Source: Listeria aquatica FSL S10-1188
GTDB taxonomy: Bacteria; Bacillota; Bacilli; Lactobacillales; Listeriaceae
Assembly (NCBI RefSeq): GCF_000525795.1
Contig: NZ_AOCG01000012.1
Coordinates: forward strand, 1-64,000
Length of the DNA stretch: 64,000 nucleotides
Direction: 5' to 3'
The notes below the pieces were generated by a model. The model worked only from the letters and a program-made list of their open reading frames with translations, was not told the DNA's origin and searched no databases. This document shows, in pieces, positions 47,113-56,480 of this stretch (position 1 is the first letter of the stretch; each line of letters begins with the position of its first letter). The position numbers and the translations under genes are program-made.

Positions 47113-48030
47113 ATGAAGTCAGACAGCTTATTGCTAGAAGAAAAAGCCGCACAAGAAGTGATGCTTTATCGCCGTAGAAAATGGAAATGGTTTACATACC
47201 GCTTTTTAATGATTACGATCGGTGCCATCCTCATGGGAATCGGTCTTGAGCTTTTCCTCGTAAATAATCAGATTCTAGATGGTGGAGTTGTTGGGATCTC
47301 GATTATTGTATCTCAACTTACACCGCTACCCCTTGGTGTACTTACCTTTGTTTTGAACATTCCTTTTTTTATCATTGGATACCGGAAGATTGGTAAAGTT
47401 TTTGCTCTTTTTACTTTATACGGGATTGCCGTCATGTCAACTGTGACGTTACTTCTTCATTCTGCTGATCCCGTTACAGATGATCTCTTGTTAGCTACGG
47501 TTTTTGGTGGGGTAACGCTTGGGCTTGGAGTAGGTCTTGTTATTCGTAATGGTGGGGCACTTGATGGAACAGAAATTGTGTCGATTATTGTGAATGGCAA
47601 AACGCCTTTTTCAACAGGGCAAATTATTATGGTGATCAATATTTTAATCTTTTCAGTAGCTGGCTTTGCTTTTAACTGGGACCGGGCTATGTATTCCCTG
47701 ATTACCTATTTTTTGGCTTATAAAGTCATTGATATTGTAATTCAAGGAATGGATGAATCCAAAAGTGCTTTTATTATTAGCAGATATTATGAAGAAATCG
47801 GCCTTGAAATCATGGAACAACTCGGAAAAAGTGTGACGTATATTGATGCAACGGGCGGCTATTCTGGAGAAATGAATAAAGTGATTTTCGTCATTATATC
47901 GCGCTTTGAAGAAGTTAAACTAAAATCTATTTTAGATGAAATCGATCCGGATGCTTTTCTCGCCGTTGGTGGAAGTATGTCTGAAGTCAAAGGTGGAAAA
48001 ATGATGAAGAAGCGAACACCTCATTTGTGA
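47113..48030 (+). CDS. YitT family membrane protein (DUF161/DUF2179)
   Basis: This 305-residue protein has five or six membrane helices in the first 210 residues (LMITIGAILMGIGLELFLV, TLYGIAVMSTVTLLL and others) and a C-terminal cytosolic DUF2179 domain (SKSAFIISRYYEEIGLEIMEQLG...). It belongs to the YitT family of unknown transport or signalling function. The ATG follows a GGAAGTG site. It is a separate gene between trhO and clpP. Confidence 0.88.
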   Translation: MKSDSLLLEEKAAQEVMLYRRRKWKWFTYRFLMITIGAILMGIGLELFLVNNQILDGGVVGISIIVSQLTPLPLGVLTFVLNIPFFIIGYRKIGKVFALFTLYGIAVMSTVTLLLHSADPVTDDLLLATVFGGVTLGLGVGLVIRNGGALDGTEIVSIIVNGKTPFSTGQIIMVINILIFSVAGFAFNWDRAMYSLITYFLAYKVIDIVIQGMDESKSAFIISRYYEEIGLEIMEQLGKSVTYIDATGGYSGEMNKVIFVIISRFEEVKLKSILDEIDPDAFLAVGGSMSEVKGGKMMKKRTPHL

Positions 48031-48044
48031 CGCAGATGTTTTCT

Positions 48045-48061
48045 TTTGACCTTTGTTGACC
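48045..48061 (+). promoter_or_regulatory. CtsR operator before clpP
   Basis: Read on the minus strand the sequence is GGTCAAC-AAA-GGTCAAA, a tandem heptamer with three-base spacing that matches the CtsR consensus (A/GGTCAAA-NAN-A/GGTCAAA) with one mismatch. It overlaps the -35 element of the next promoter, so CtsR would repress clpP and release it on heat or stress. Confidence 0.8.
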
Positions 48062-48074
48062 AAACAGTTAAAAT
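48046..48074 (+). promoter_or_regulatory. Sigma-A promoter of clpP
   Basis: TTGACC (48046-48051) and TAAAAT (48069-48074) are 17 bases apart, immediately at the CtsR operator. Confidence 0.75.
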
Positions 48075-48106
48075 AAAAATGTGGACCAAAGAGAGGATGT
48101 GTCAAA

Positions 48107-48679
48107 ATGGCAGAAGAAAACAAATCAAAAGAAATGAGTCAGATTCTGACTGAAAAAATGATTGATACTCGTACCATCTTACTTTACGGAGAAATCAATC
48201 AAGACCTAGCTAAAGAAGTGTCAAACCAACTTTTACTGCTAGCGGCTTTAAGCGATGAACCGATTACGATTTTTATCAATAGCCAAGGCGGGCACGTTGA
48301 ATCTGGCGATACGATTCATGATATGATTCAATATATTAAACCAGAAGTTCGAATTATTGGAACGGGCTGGGTGGCAAGTGCAGGAATTACGATTTATCTG
48401 GCTGCGAAAAAAGAAAATCGTTATAGCCTTCCTAACACTCGGTACATGATTCACCAGCCGCTTGGTGGCGTTCAAGGTCAAAGCAGTGAGATTGAAATTG
48501 AAGCGCGTGAGATTGTACGGATGCGTGAAAGAATTAATCGATTGATTAGCGATGCGACGGGTCAAGATTTTGAAAAAATTGTGGAAGATACAGATCGGAA
48601 TTTCTGGCTTTCAGCAAATGAAGCCATTGATTACGGGATTGTCAATCAGATTATTCAAAATCAAAGTGAAGTCAAATAA
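48107..48679 (+). CDS. clpP: ClpP-type protease subunit, ClpP1-like with Asp-to-Asn triad change
   Basis: This 190-residue ClpP-fold protein has Ser91 in GTGWVASAGIT and His116 in YMIHQPLGG, with oligomerisation motifs INSQGGHVESGDTI and REIVRMRERINRLI. The third triad position is Asn165 (DTDRNFWLSA) where canonical ClpP has Asp (E. coli ClpP Asp171 in TERDRF). This matches the unusual ClpP1 of Listeria, which forms mixed rings with ClpP2. It lies downstream of a CtsR-type operator and upstream of ftsK, where Bacillus has the different ClpP-like gene tepA. The sequence is not TepA-like. A GAGAGGATG site precedes ATG 48107. Confidence 0.9.
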   Translation: MAEENKSKEMSQILTEKMIDTRTILLYGEINQDLAKEVSNQLLLLAALSDEPITIFINSQGGHVESGDTIHDMIQYIKPEVRIIGTGWVASAGITIYLAAKKENRYSLPNTRYMIHQPLGGVQGQSSEIEIEAREIVRMRERINRLISDATGQDFEKIVEDTDRNFWLSANEAIDYGIVNQIIQNQSEVK

Positions 48680-48685
48680 GCTTAT

Positions 48686-48722
48686 AAACTGGGGCTCTCA
48701 TTTTTAGGGAGGCCCAGTTTTT
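48686..48722 (+). terminator. Terminator after clpP
   Basis: Stem AAACTGGG/GCCCAGTTT (48686 to 48720) with a T-run; the inner loop is imperfect. Confidence 0.75.
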
Positions 48723-48775
48723 ACGTACATTTGTTTGCTAAATAGGTCTTTTGGTGGAGTTAGTCATTTTCTTCA

Positions 48776-48786
48776 TGTGCTATAAT
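48776..48786 (+). promoter_or_regulatory. Extended -10 promoter of ftsK
   Basis: TGTGCTATAAT at 48776-48786 has a consensus -10 with a TG extension. No clear -35 is visible. Confidence 0.55.
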
Positions 48787-48823
48787 AAGACCATTATGTT
48801 GACTAGAATGGGGAGGAGATTTT

Positions 48824-51148
48824 TTGGCTGCACAAAAGAAAAAGACGAATGCGGCAGGGAAGCGCAAGGGAACACGCTCAAAGAAAAAACAAAACCACTA
48901 TGGAAAAGAAATTAGCGGATTTATTTTAATTGTTGTCGGCTTACTCGGTTTATTCCAGCTCGGGTTTGTCGGAACTTTCATTTATACGGTTGGTGAATTT
49001 GTTCTTGGGTCGCTTAGTTATGGCTTATTGTTAGGTGCTATCTTTTGTGGAGGATTTTTACTATTTAAAAGAACATCGCCTAAGTTTTTTGCCAAACGAC
49101 TGGTCGGGGTGTATTTAATTGCGATTGGATTAGCCGTGTTATTACATATGAGTTTCATGTTAAAAGCTCTTCCCGCAGATCAAACGATTTTAGGATTTTC
49201 AAGTCATCTGGCCTTTCAAAATATCCTCCATCCAGAACAAGTTGCTTCTGTTGGCGGGGGAATGGTTGGTGCTGCGATTACAGCGATCACTTACTTTTTG
49301 ATTTCCTCCGTCGGAACGAATATCTTTGCGCTCTTTTTAGTTGTTTTTGGTTTGTCGCTTGCTTCTGGCGTACCTTTAAGTGTGGTTTTTGAGAAGTTGC
49401 GTGCTGTCTTTGCTAGTTTGAAGGAAAAAGTTCAAAGTGCGAGGGAAAAAGCAGAAGCTCGTAAAGCAAAGCAAGAACTGAAGAAACAAGAAAAAGAGCT
49501 TTCCAAAGTAGAACCAAGTAGCAATGTGGAAACCACTACAGAAAAAGTGGTAAAAGAAGAAAAAGAGAGTAAGCCTCCGATTATATCGAATTTCAATGCC
49601 GCTAAAAAGCAAATGGATACGGCAAAGGCAAGTAATTCAGCTGAAATAAAAGAAGATCCAGAAGAGGAAGAAGAGTCGATTCAAGAAATGCGTTTCGAAC
49701 AGGAATCGTTTGAAAATGAAATCTATCAACTTCCACCGCTATCGCTTTTAAATGAAGCTAAATCAGTTGATCAATCTAAGGAATATCAGCAAATTGAAGC
49801 CAATGCACGGAAGTTAGAGGAAACGTTTGATAGCTTTGGAGTGAAAGCGAAAATTACACAGGTTCATTTGGGGCCTGCTGTTACAAAATATGAAGTACAG
49901 CCTGCTGTTGGAGTAAAAGTGAGTCGAATTGTTTCTCTCAGTGATGATATCGCCCTTGCGCTTGCAGCGAAAGACATTCGAATTGAAGCACCAATTCCTG
50001 GAAAATCCGCGATTGGGATTGAAGTTGCGAATCAACAAGTGGCAATGGTTACACTTCGAGAAGTGCTTGAAAATAATAGCCAGAATCACCCTGAAGATAA
50101 ACTCCAAATCGCACTTGGGCGCGACATTTCTGGAGAAGCTGTTTTGGCACATTTAAATAAAATGCCGCATTTACTTGTAGCTGGTTCAACAGGAAGCGGA
50201 AAGTCCGTTTGTATCAATGGAATCATCACGAGTATTTTGCTCCGTGCTAAGCCACATGAAGTGAAAATGATGATGATTGATCCGAAAATGGTAGAACTAA
50301 ATGTATATAACGGCATTCCTCACTTGCTTGCACCAGTTGTAACCAATCCCAAAAAAGCAGCACAAGCTCTGCAAAAAATTGTCGCGGAGATGGAGCGACG
50401 CTATGACTTGTTTTCTCACACAGGAACGCGAAACATGGAAGGCTACAACGAGCAAGTACGCAAGCACAATGAGAAAAATGAAGAAAAGCAAGCCGAACTT
50501 CCATATATTGTGGTCATTGTAGATGAGTTAGCCGACTTGATGATGGTGGCATCAAATGATGTGGAAGATGCTATCACAAGGCTTGCTCAGATGGCTCGAG
50601 CAGCTGGGATTCACTTAATTATCGCAACACAAAGGCCATCTGTTGATGTAATTACTGGGGTTATTAAAGCTAATATCCCGTCACGGATTGCTTTTGCGGT
50701 TTCAAGTGCAACGGATTCTAGAACAATTTTAGATATGGGCGGGGCAGAAAAATTGCTTGGCCGCGGGGATATGCTGTTTTTACCAGTTGGATCAAGCAAA
50801 CCGACTCGGGTGCAGGGGGCTTTTCTGTCGGATGAGGAAGTTGAAAACATTGTTGACTTCACGATTTCACAACAAAAAGCGCAATATGATGAAGAAATGA
50901 TTCCCGATGACATTCCTGAACATACAGAGGAATCAGAAGATGAGTTATATGATGAAGCTGTAGCTCTTGTTGTGGAAATGCAGACTGCTTCTGTTTCGAT
51001 GCTACAGCGGAAGTTTCGGATTGGTTATAACCGAGCAGCTCGCTTAATTGATGAGATGGAGCAGCGCGGAGTTGTTGGACCACACGAAGGAAGCAAACCG
51101 CGCCGCGTGAATGTGGAATCGCTTGGGGAATCCAATCAAGAGGAATGA
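48824..51148 (+). CDS. ftsK: DNA translocase FtsK/SpoIIIE
   Basis: This 774-residue membrane-anchored motor pumps chromosomal DNA through the septum. It has four membrane helices (about residues 25-180), a variable linker, the alpha-beta motor with Walker [15 protein letters not shown] (near residue 450) and a C-terminal gamma winged-helix ([33 protein letters not shown]) that reads KOPS/SRS sites. TTG at 48824 is the start, behind GGGGAGGAG. A terminator follows. Confidence 0.95.
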   Translation: MAAQKKKTNAAGKRKGTRSKKKQNHYGKEISGFILIVVGLLGLFQLGFVGTFIYTVGEFVLGSLSYGLLLGAIFCGGFLLFKRTSPKFFAKRLVGVYLIAIGLAVLLHMSFMLKALPADQTILGFSSHLAFQNILHPEQVASVGGGMVGAAITAITYFLISSVGTNIFALFLVVFGLSLASGVPLSVVFEKLRAVFASLKEKVQSAREKAEARKAKQELKKQEKELSKVEPSSNVETTTEKVVKEEKESKPPIISNFNAAKKQMDTAKASNSAEIKEDPEEEEESIQEMRFEQESFENEIYQLPPLSLLNEAKSVDQSKEYQQIEANARKLEETFDSFGVKAKITQVHLGPAVTKYEVQPAVGVKVSRIVSLSDDIALALAAKDIRIEAPIPGKSAIGIEVANQQVAMVTLREVLENNSQNHPEDKLQIALGRDISGEAVLAHLNKMPHLLVAGSTGSGKSVCINGIITSILLRAKPHEVKMMMIDPKMVELNVYNGIPHLLAPVVTNPKKAAQALQKIVAEMERRYDLFSHTGTRNMEGYNEQVRKHNEKNEEKQAELPYIVVIVDELADLMMVASNDVEDAITRLAQMARAAGIHLIIATQRPSVDVITGVIKANIPSRIAFAVSSATDSRTILDMGGAEKLLGRGDMLFLPVGSSKPTRVQGAFLSDEEVENIVDFTISQQKAQYDEEMIPDDIPEHTEESEDELYDEAVALVVEMQTASVSMLQRKFRIGYNRAARLIDEMEQRGVVGPHEGSKPRRVNVESLGESNQEE

Positions 51149-51176
51149 AAAACAAGCCTTTAAAAGGCTTGTTTTT
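51149..51176 (+). terminator. Terminator after ftsK
   Basis: Perfect stem AAACAAGCCTT (51150-51160) with AAGGCTTGTTT (51163-51173) and T-run. Confidence 0.95.
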
Positions 51177-51397
51177 CAAAGTGAATAATTTTCTGAATTA
51201 ACTTGCATTAAGAAAAGCAAAATTATGAATTTATTTCTAAGTGATAACATGGTATATTAAGAAGAGTTGGAGAATACGGTTTCAGAGATAGTTTTCTTCC
51301 AATATCAAACCGAATATACATATCGTCATTGGGAGAAAATGTTCGTTGTAAACCGTTAAATCTAGCACACAATTTATCTCTTGGGAGGGGTTTACAA

Positions 51398-52459
51398 GTG
51401 AAAAAGCGTACATTTGCTTTGGCACTCACACTGATTCTTGCTTCTGCACTCGTTCTTGGCGCATGTGGTTCAAAGGATTCAGGAAGTAAAGGCAGTGACA
51501 AGGACTTCACAGTAGCGATGGTTACTGATACTGGCGGAGTTGATGATCGTTCGTTTAACCAATCAGCTTGGGAAGGTCTTAAAGAATTTGGTAAAGAGAA
51601 CGACATGAAAAAAGGGCAGGATGGTTACAATTATTTGCAATCAGCTTCTGAAGCAGACTACAAAACAAATTTGAACACTGCTGTTCGTTCGAACTATGAC
51701 TTGATTTTTGGGATTGGTTACAAATTAAAAGAAGCGCTAGAAACGGTTTCTAAGCAAAATCCTGATAATCACTTTGCTATCGTAGATGATGTGATTAATG
51801 ATCGTAAAAACGTAGCAAGTATCGGCTTTAAAGACAACGATGGTTCATTCCTTGTTGGTGTTGTGGCAGGTCTTACGACTAAAACAAATAAAGTTGGCTT
51901 TGTTGGCGGCGTAAAAGGAGCAGTTATTGACCGCTTTGAAGCTGGATTTGTTGAAGGCGTGAAAGCTGTAAATCCTGATGCGAAAATTGATGTTCAATAT
52001 GCCAATGACTTTGCAAAAGCAGATAAAGGACAACAAATTGCGTCCACTATGTATTCAAGTGGAGTAGACGTGATCTTCCATGCTGCTGGTGGAACAGGAA
52101 ATGGTGTGTTCGCAGAAGCGAAAAACTTGAAGAAAAAAGATCCAAGCCGTGCCGTTTGGGTAATCGGTGTTGACCGTGACCAGTGGGATGAAGGGAAAGT
52201 AACAGCAAATGATGGCAAGGAGTACAACGTAACACTTACTTCTGAAATTAAACGCGTGGATGTTGCTGTAAAAGATCTTTCTAAGCGTGCTAAAAAAGGC
52301 GACTTCCCTGGTGGAGAAAAAATCGAATATGGTCTTGATAAAGATGCTGTAGGACTTTCATCTCACCAAGACAATATCTCGAAAGATGTTCTTCAAAAAG
52401 TTGATGAATATAAACAAAAAATTGTAGATGGAGACATTAAAGTTCCAGAAAAACCTTGA
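51398..52459 (+). CDS. tcsA: BMP family lipoprotein (TcsA-like), nucleoside-binding component of an ABC transporter
   Basis: This 353-residue lipoprotein has a signal peptide with lipobox LVLGAC (Cys near residue 23) and a Bmp/PnrA periplasmic-binding fold (VAMVTDTGGVDDRSFNQSAWEGL). BMP proteins bind purine nucleosides. In Listeria the orthologue was named TcsA (a T-cell antigen); that is prior knowledge. The ABC transporter genes follow 340 bases downstream with a terminator between. GTG at 51398 is the start, behind GGGAGGGG. Confidence 0.92.
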   Translation: MKKRTFALALTLILASALVLGACGSKDSGSKGSDKDFTVAMVTDTGGVDDRSFNQSAWEGLKEFGKENDMKKGQDGYNYLQSASEADYKTNLNTAVRSNYDLIFGIGYKLKEALETVSKQNPDNHFAIVDDVINDRKNVASIGFKDNDGSFLVGVVAGLTTKTNKVGFVGGVKGAVIDRFEAGFVEGVKAVNPDAKIDVQYANDFAKADKGQQIASTMYSSGVDVIFHAAGGTGNGVFAEAKNLKKKDPSRAVWVIGVDRDQWDEGKVTANDGKEYNVTLTSEIKRVDVAVKDLSKRAKKGDFPGGEKIEYGLDKDAVGLSSHQDNISKDVLQKVDEYKQKIVDGDIKVPEKP

Positions 52460-52472
52460 TGATCTTATTTTG

Positions 52473-52500
52473 GAGCCGGCTTTTTTGCCGGCTTTCTTTC
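52473..52500 (+). terminator. Terminator between tcsA and nupA
   Basis: Stem AGCCGGC (52474-52480) with GCCGGCT (52487-52493) and a T-rich tail. Confidence 0.92.
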
Positions 52501-52796
52501 AAAATAAGTTGAAACCGCTTACTGCAATAAGTAAACCCTTTTACTAAGATGTTTTTTAGCTATTTTTTTATTTTTTTCTAAATTAAGATTGCAATGAACG
52601 ACAAATAGAAATAAAATAAAGTGACATCATTTTTTGGCGAATTAAAAGCTAGAAATTTGTTGCTTACAAACTGAACCATCAGACAGATAAAAAACAGGTT
52701 TACCCAGTTGAGGAAAAATCTGGAGAGGCCACATTTTTCGTGAGAAATAATGTCGAGCTGTTTTTCTGTAATAAACGCGATAAAGGGAGTGAGAAT
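52501..52796. other. Gap between tcsA and the nupA gene
   Basis: I see no gene in this AT-rich stretch apart from an in-frame upstream extension of nupA with no homology. A TTGCTT at 52660 is a possible -35 but no good -10 pairs with it. Confidence 0.4.
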
Positions 52797-54338
52797 GTGG
52801 ATTATGTTATTGAAATGTTAGGAATCAGGAAGGAATTCTCTGGTTTTGTAGCTAACGATAACATTACCTTACAGTTGAAGCAGGGAGAAATCCATGCTTT
52901 GCTAGGTGAAAATGGAGCTGGAAAGTCGACACTGATGAATGTTCTTTTTGGTCTTTACGAGCCCGATGGTGGCGAAATCCGCGTTCGTGGTCAAAAAGAA
53001 GTGATCAATAACCCGAACAAAGCAAATGAACTTGGGATCGGCATGGTGCATCAGCACTTTATGCTTGTAGACAAGTTTACGGTTGCGGAAAATATCATCT
53101 TAGGGAAAGAACCAAACAAACTCGGAGTGATTGAAAAGAAAAAAGCGATTGAAGAAATTCAAGAGATTTCTGATCGTTATGGACTTCGAGTAGATCCAAA
53201 TGCAGTGATACGAGATATTTCAATTGGAATGCAACAGCGTGTTGAAATTCTTAAAACACTTTATCGTGGTGCAGATATTTTGATTTTTGATGAGCCTACA
53301 GCCGTTCTTACGCCGCAAGAAATTAATGAATTAATTCAAATTATGCGAGCGCTGATTAAAGAAGGCAAGTCCATTATTTTGATTACGCACAAATTAAAAG
53401 AGATTATGGATGTTTGTGATCGTGTTACGGTTATTCGCAGGGGAAAAGGGATGGGAACTGTAAATGTTTCTGAAACAAACCCTCAGGAGCTTGCGAATAT
53501 GATGGTTGGTCGGGAGGTTGTTTTTACAACTGAAAAGAAGCCAGCTAATCCAGGGAGGAATGTACTTGAAATTAAAGATTTAATCGTGAAAGAAAGTCGT
53601 GGAGTGGAAAGTGTCCGCGGATTAAACTTAACGGTTCGTTCGGGGGAAATTGTTGGTATAGCTGGAGTTGACGGAAATGGTCAAAGCGAGTTAATTCAAG
53701 CAATCAGCGGACTAACAAAAGTAACGAACGGCACGATCCGATTAAACGGGGAATCAATTGAAAATAAAAAACCACGTAAAATTACAGAAACCGGTCTCGG
53801 TCATATTCCTGAAGATCGTCATAAACACGGACTTGTGCTTGAAATGACGGTGGGCGAAAATATTGCCTTGCAGACTTATTATAAGAAGCCGCTTTCGAGC
53901 AAAGGTTTTTTAAATCATAAAGCAATGTATGAATTTGCGAGAGAACTAATCGAGGAGTTCGATGTTCGAACAAGTAGCGAGTATGTTCCTGCAAAAGCTC
54001 TTTCTGGGGGAAACCAGCAAAAAGCTATCATTGCGCGAGAAATTAGTCGCGATCCAGATTTTTTGATTGCTGCTCAGCCTACTCGTGGCCTTGATGTTGG
54101 GGCTATCGAATTTATTCATAGGCGGCTGATCGAACAACGTGATAGAGGAAAAGCGGTGCTTCTGATGTCGTTTGAACTTGATGAAATCATGAATGTAAGT
54201 GACCGAATTGCGGTTATTTATGAAGGGAAAATCGTTGCTATTGTGAAGCCGGAAGAAACAACGGAGCAAGAGCTCGGGCTTTTGATGGCTGGATCAAGAA
54301 AAGAACAGGTGGAAACGGAGGAAAAGGTGCATGAGTAG
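52797..54338 (+). CDS. nupA: Nucleoside ABC transporter, ATP-binding protein
   Basis: This 513-residue protein has two fused ATPase domains. The first has Walker A GENGAGKSTLMNVLFG and signature SIGMQQRVEI; the second has GVDGNGQSELI (degenerate Walker A) and signature LSGGNQQKAIIAREI. Two-domain ATPases of the sugar/nucleoside class act with two different permeases. The GTG at 52797 behind AAAGGGAGTGAG is preferred; the frame extends to 52740 without homology. With tcsA and the next two genes it forms a purine-nucleoside importer. Confidence 0.92.
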   Translation: MDYVIEMLGIRKEFSGFVANDNITLQLKQGEIHALLGENGAGKSTLMNVLFGLYEPDGGEIRVRGQKEVINNPNKANELGIGMVHQHFMLVDKFTVAENIILGKEPNKLGVIEKKKAIEEIQEISDRYGLRVDPNAVIRDISIGMQQRVEILKTLYRGADILIFDEPTAVLTPQEINELIQIMRALIKEGKSIILITHKLKEIMDVCDRVTVIRRGKGMGTVNVSETNPQELANMMVGREVVFTTEKKPANPGRNVLEIKDLIVKESRGVESVRGLNLTVRSGEIVGIAGVDGNGQSELIQAISGLTKVTNGTIRLNGESIENKKPRKITETGLGHIPEDRHKHGLVLEMTVGENIALQTYYKKPLSSKGFLNHKAMYEFARELIEEFDVRTSSEYVPAKALSGGNQQKAIIAREISRDPDFLIAAQPTRGLDVGAIEFIHRRLIEQRDRGKAVLLMSFELDEIMNVSDRIAVIYEGKIVAIVKPEETTEQELGLLMAGSRKEQVETEEKVHE

Positions 54339-55392
54339 AGTAAAAAGTATCTTAAATGCGTTGGTTATTCCTGTTACGGCTGTTCTTTTAGGTCTGATTT
54401 GTGGTGCTGTTATCATGCTTATTTTCGGTTATGATCCGATTGCCGGATACTCAGCTCTCGTTAATGGTGTGATTGGACAACCTTACTATATTGGAGAAAC
54501 CATTCGACAATCAACGCCTTATATACTTGTTGGGCTTTCTGTCGCGGTTGCTTTTAAAGCAGGACTATTTAACATTGGAGCTGAAGGACAGCTACTTATG
54601 GGATGGCTTGGTTCAGTTATTGTTGCCCTACAATTTGACGGGCTTTCGAAATGGATTCATTTGCCACTTGCTGTGCTTGTGGGAATGGCTTTTGGGGCTT
54701 TCTGGGCTTTTATTCCAGGTATTTTGAAAGCAACTCTTCGTGTAAATGAAGTTATTGTCACAATCATGCTTAATTACACGGCGCTTTATATTTTTAACTA
54801 TGTCGTACAGAATATGTTGACAGATGGGCTCGACAAGACGAAAACTATCTCTGAGAGTGCCTCCCTTCAGTCTGTTTTTCTACAAAACATGACACAATAC
54901 TCAACACTGCACTGGGGAATTTTAATTGCACTCGGGTTTGCTATTATCATCTGGCTGGTGCTCAATAAAACGACATTCGGATACGAGATTGAGGCAGTTG
55001 GATTCAATGAAAATGCCTCCAAATATGCTGGGATGAGTGTGAAGAAAACCATTATTCTTTCTATGGTTCTTGCTGGTGCATTATCTGGGCTCGGTGGAGT
55101 AATGGAAGGCCTTGGTACATATGGGAATGCTTACGTATTAAGTGCTTCACCAGGAATCGGTTTCGACGGGATTGCGGTTGCGCTTCTTGGCGGAAGTTCA
55201 CCGATCGGCATTATCTTCTCGGCTCTCCTATTTGGCGCCTTGAAAATCGGTGCGCTCAACATGCCAGCAGTTGCAGGAGTGCCAAATGAACTTGTAAATG
55301 TGATTATCGCTTTGATTATTTTCTTCGTAGCTTCGAGCTATATTATTCGCTGGGCGATGTCGAAATTTAAGAAGGGAGCGAAGGCAGAATGA
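54331..55392 (+). CDS. nupB: Nucleoside ABC transporter, permease 1
   Basis: This 353-residue protein has about ten membrane helices and the conserved permease motif FNIGAEGQLLMG with ALGGSSPIG at the C-terminus. It overlaps nupA by 8 bases and the next permease by 4, so all three are coupled. The pair with the next gene forms the membrane channel. Confidence 0.92.
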   Translation: MSRVKSILNALVIPVTAVLLGLICGAVIMLIFGYDPIAGYSALVNGVIGQPYYIGETIRQSTPYILVGLSVAVAFKAGLFNIGAEGQLLMGWLGSVIVALQFDGLSKWIHLPLAVLVGMAFGAFWAFIPGILKATLRVNEVIVTIMLNYTALYIFNYVVQNMLTDGLDKTKTISESASLQSVFLQNMTQYSTLHWGILIALGFAIIIWLVLNKTTFGYEIEAVGFNENASKYAGMSVKKTIILSMVLAGALSGLGGVMEGLGTYGNAYVLSASPGIGFDGIAVALLGGSSPIGIIFSALLFGALKIGALNMPAVAGVPNELVNVIIALIIFFVASSYIIRWAMSKFKKGAKAE

Positions 55393-56345
55393 CAGTGACA
55401 GCAATCATTGCGACACTTGTTTCTAGTACATTATTAATGGCCGGTCCGCTTATCTTTACGGCGCTTGGCGGTGTTTATTCCGAACGAGGTGGTATTGTTA
55501 ACATTGGTCTCGAAGGTATGATGGTGATGGGAGCCTTTTCTGCGATTGTCTTCAACCTAACTTTCGATCACGTTTTTGGGGCACTTACACCGTGGATTTC
55601 TTTAATTGCAGCAATGATCGTCGGAGGACTATTTTCGTTAGTACATGCCGTTGCAACCATTAATTTCCGAGCGGACCATGTTATTTCCGGGGTTGCAATA
55701 AACTTCCTTGCTACGGGACTTGCGCTCTTCCTTGTTAAGGTCATTTACGATAAGGGACAAACAGATCAAATTTCTCATTACTTTGGTAAACCAGATATTC
55801 CAGTTTTAAAGGATATTCCAGTTATTGGAGATATTTTCTTTCGGAACGTTCCGGTGATGAGTTATGTAGCCATTGCTTTTGCGATTGTTTCTTGGTTTAT
55901 TATCTATAAAACACGCTTTGGCTTGCGTCTTCGTTCAGTTGGGGAGCATCCACTTGCTGCTGATACGATGGGAATCAAAGTGAAATTTATGCGCTATCAA
56001 GGTGTAATCATTTCAGGGATTCTTGGTGCACTGGGGGGAGCGGTTTATGCGCAATCCTTTACGTTAGACTTTGGACACGCAACGATTTCTGGACAAGGGT
56101 ACATGGCACTTGCAGCGATGATTTTTGGGAAATGGAACCCACTTGGTGCTATGGGAGCAGCGATTTTCTTCGGTTTTGCACAGTGTCTGGCTATTACCGG
56201 CGGCTCGCTTCCATTCTTTAAAGAAATCCCAGATATTTACTTGCAAATCGCACCTTACGTGTTGACGATTCTAGCCCTTGTTGGCTTTATTGGAAAATCA
56301 GAAGCTCCAAAAGCAGATGGAGTGAATTATATTAAAGGTAAATAA
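55389..56345 (+). CDS. nupC: Nucleoside ABC transporter, permease 2
   Basis: This 318-residue protein has about nine membrane helices and the motif IVNIGLEGMMVMGAFSA and FGKWNPLGA. It pairs with NupB to form a nucleoside-import channel. It is the last gene of the operon and is followed by a strong terminator. Confidence 0.92.
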   Translation: MTVTAIIATLVSSTLLMAGPLIFTALGGVYSERGGIVNIGLEGMMVMGAFSAIVFNLTFDHVFGALTPWISLIAAMIVGGLFSLVHAVATINFRADHVISGVAINFLATGLALFLVKVIYDKGQTDQISHYFGKPDIPVLKDIPVIGDIFFRNVPVMSYVAIAFAIVSWFIIYKTRFGLRLRSVGEHPLAADTMGIKVKFMRYQGVIISGILGALGGAVYAQSFTLDFGHATISGQGYMALAAMIFGKWNPLGAMGAAIFFGFAQCLAITGGSLPFFKEIPDIYLQIAPYVLTILALVGFIGKSEAPKADGVNYIKGK

Positions 56346-56352
56346 AGTTTTG

Positions 56353-56390
56353 GTCTTCCGAAAGAGGAAACTCTGCGGAAGACTTTTTTA
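56353..56390 (+). terminator. Terminator after nupC
   Basis: Perfect 8-bp stem GTCTTCCG (56353-56360) with CGGAAGAC (56376-56383) and T-run. Confidence 0.95.
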
Positions 56391-56420
56391 TTTAAAAGCA
56401 AGTGCGATGCGGCATTATGA

Positions 56421-56449
56421 TTGTACTTGTTGTGGCATTAAGCTACAAT
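56421..56449 (+). promoter_or_regulatory. Sigma-A promoter of ymfF operon
   Basis: TTGTAC (56421-56426) and TACAAT (56444-56449) are separated by 17 bases. Confidence 0.75.
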
Positions 56450-56480
56450 AAGAATGGAGAAAATGAGAGGAGCTTGATTC

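Noticed and set aside
48107-48679. Assignment of the clpP-like gene as tepA because of its place next to ftsK
   Set aside because: The sequence has canonical ClpP motifs (GWVASAG, YMIHQPLGG) and lacks TepA-like features.
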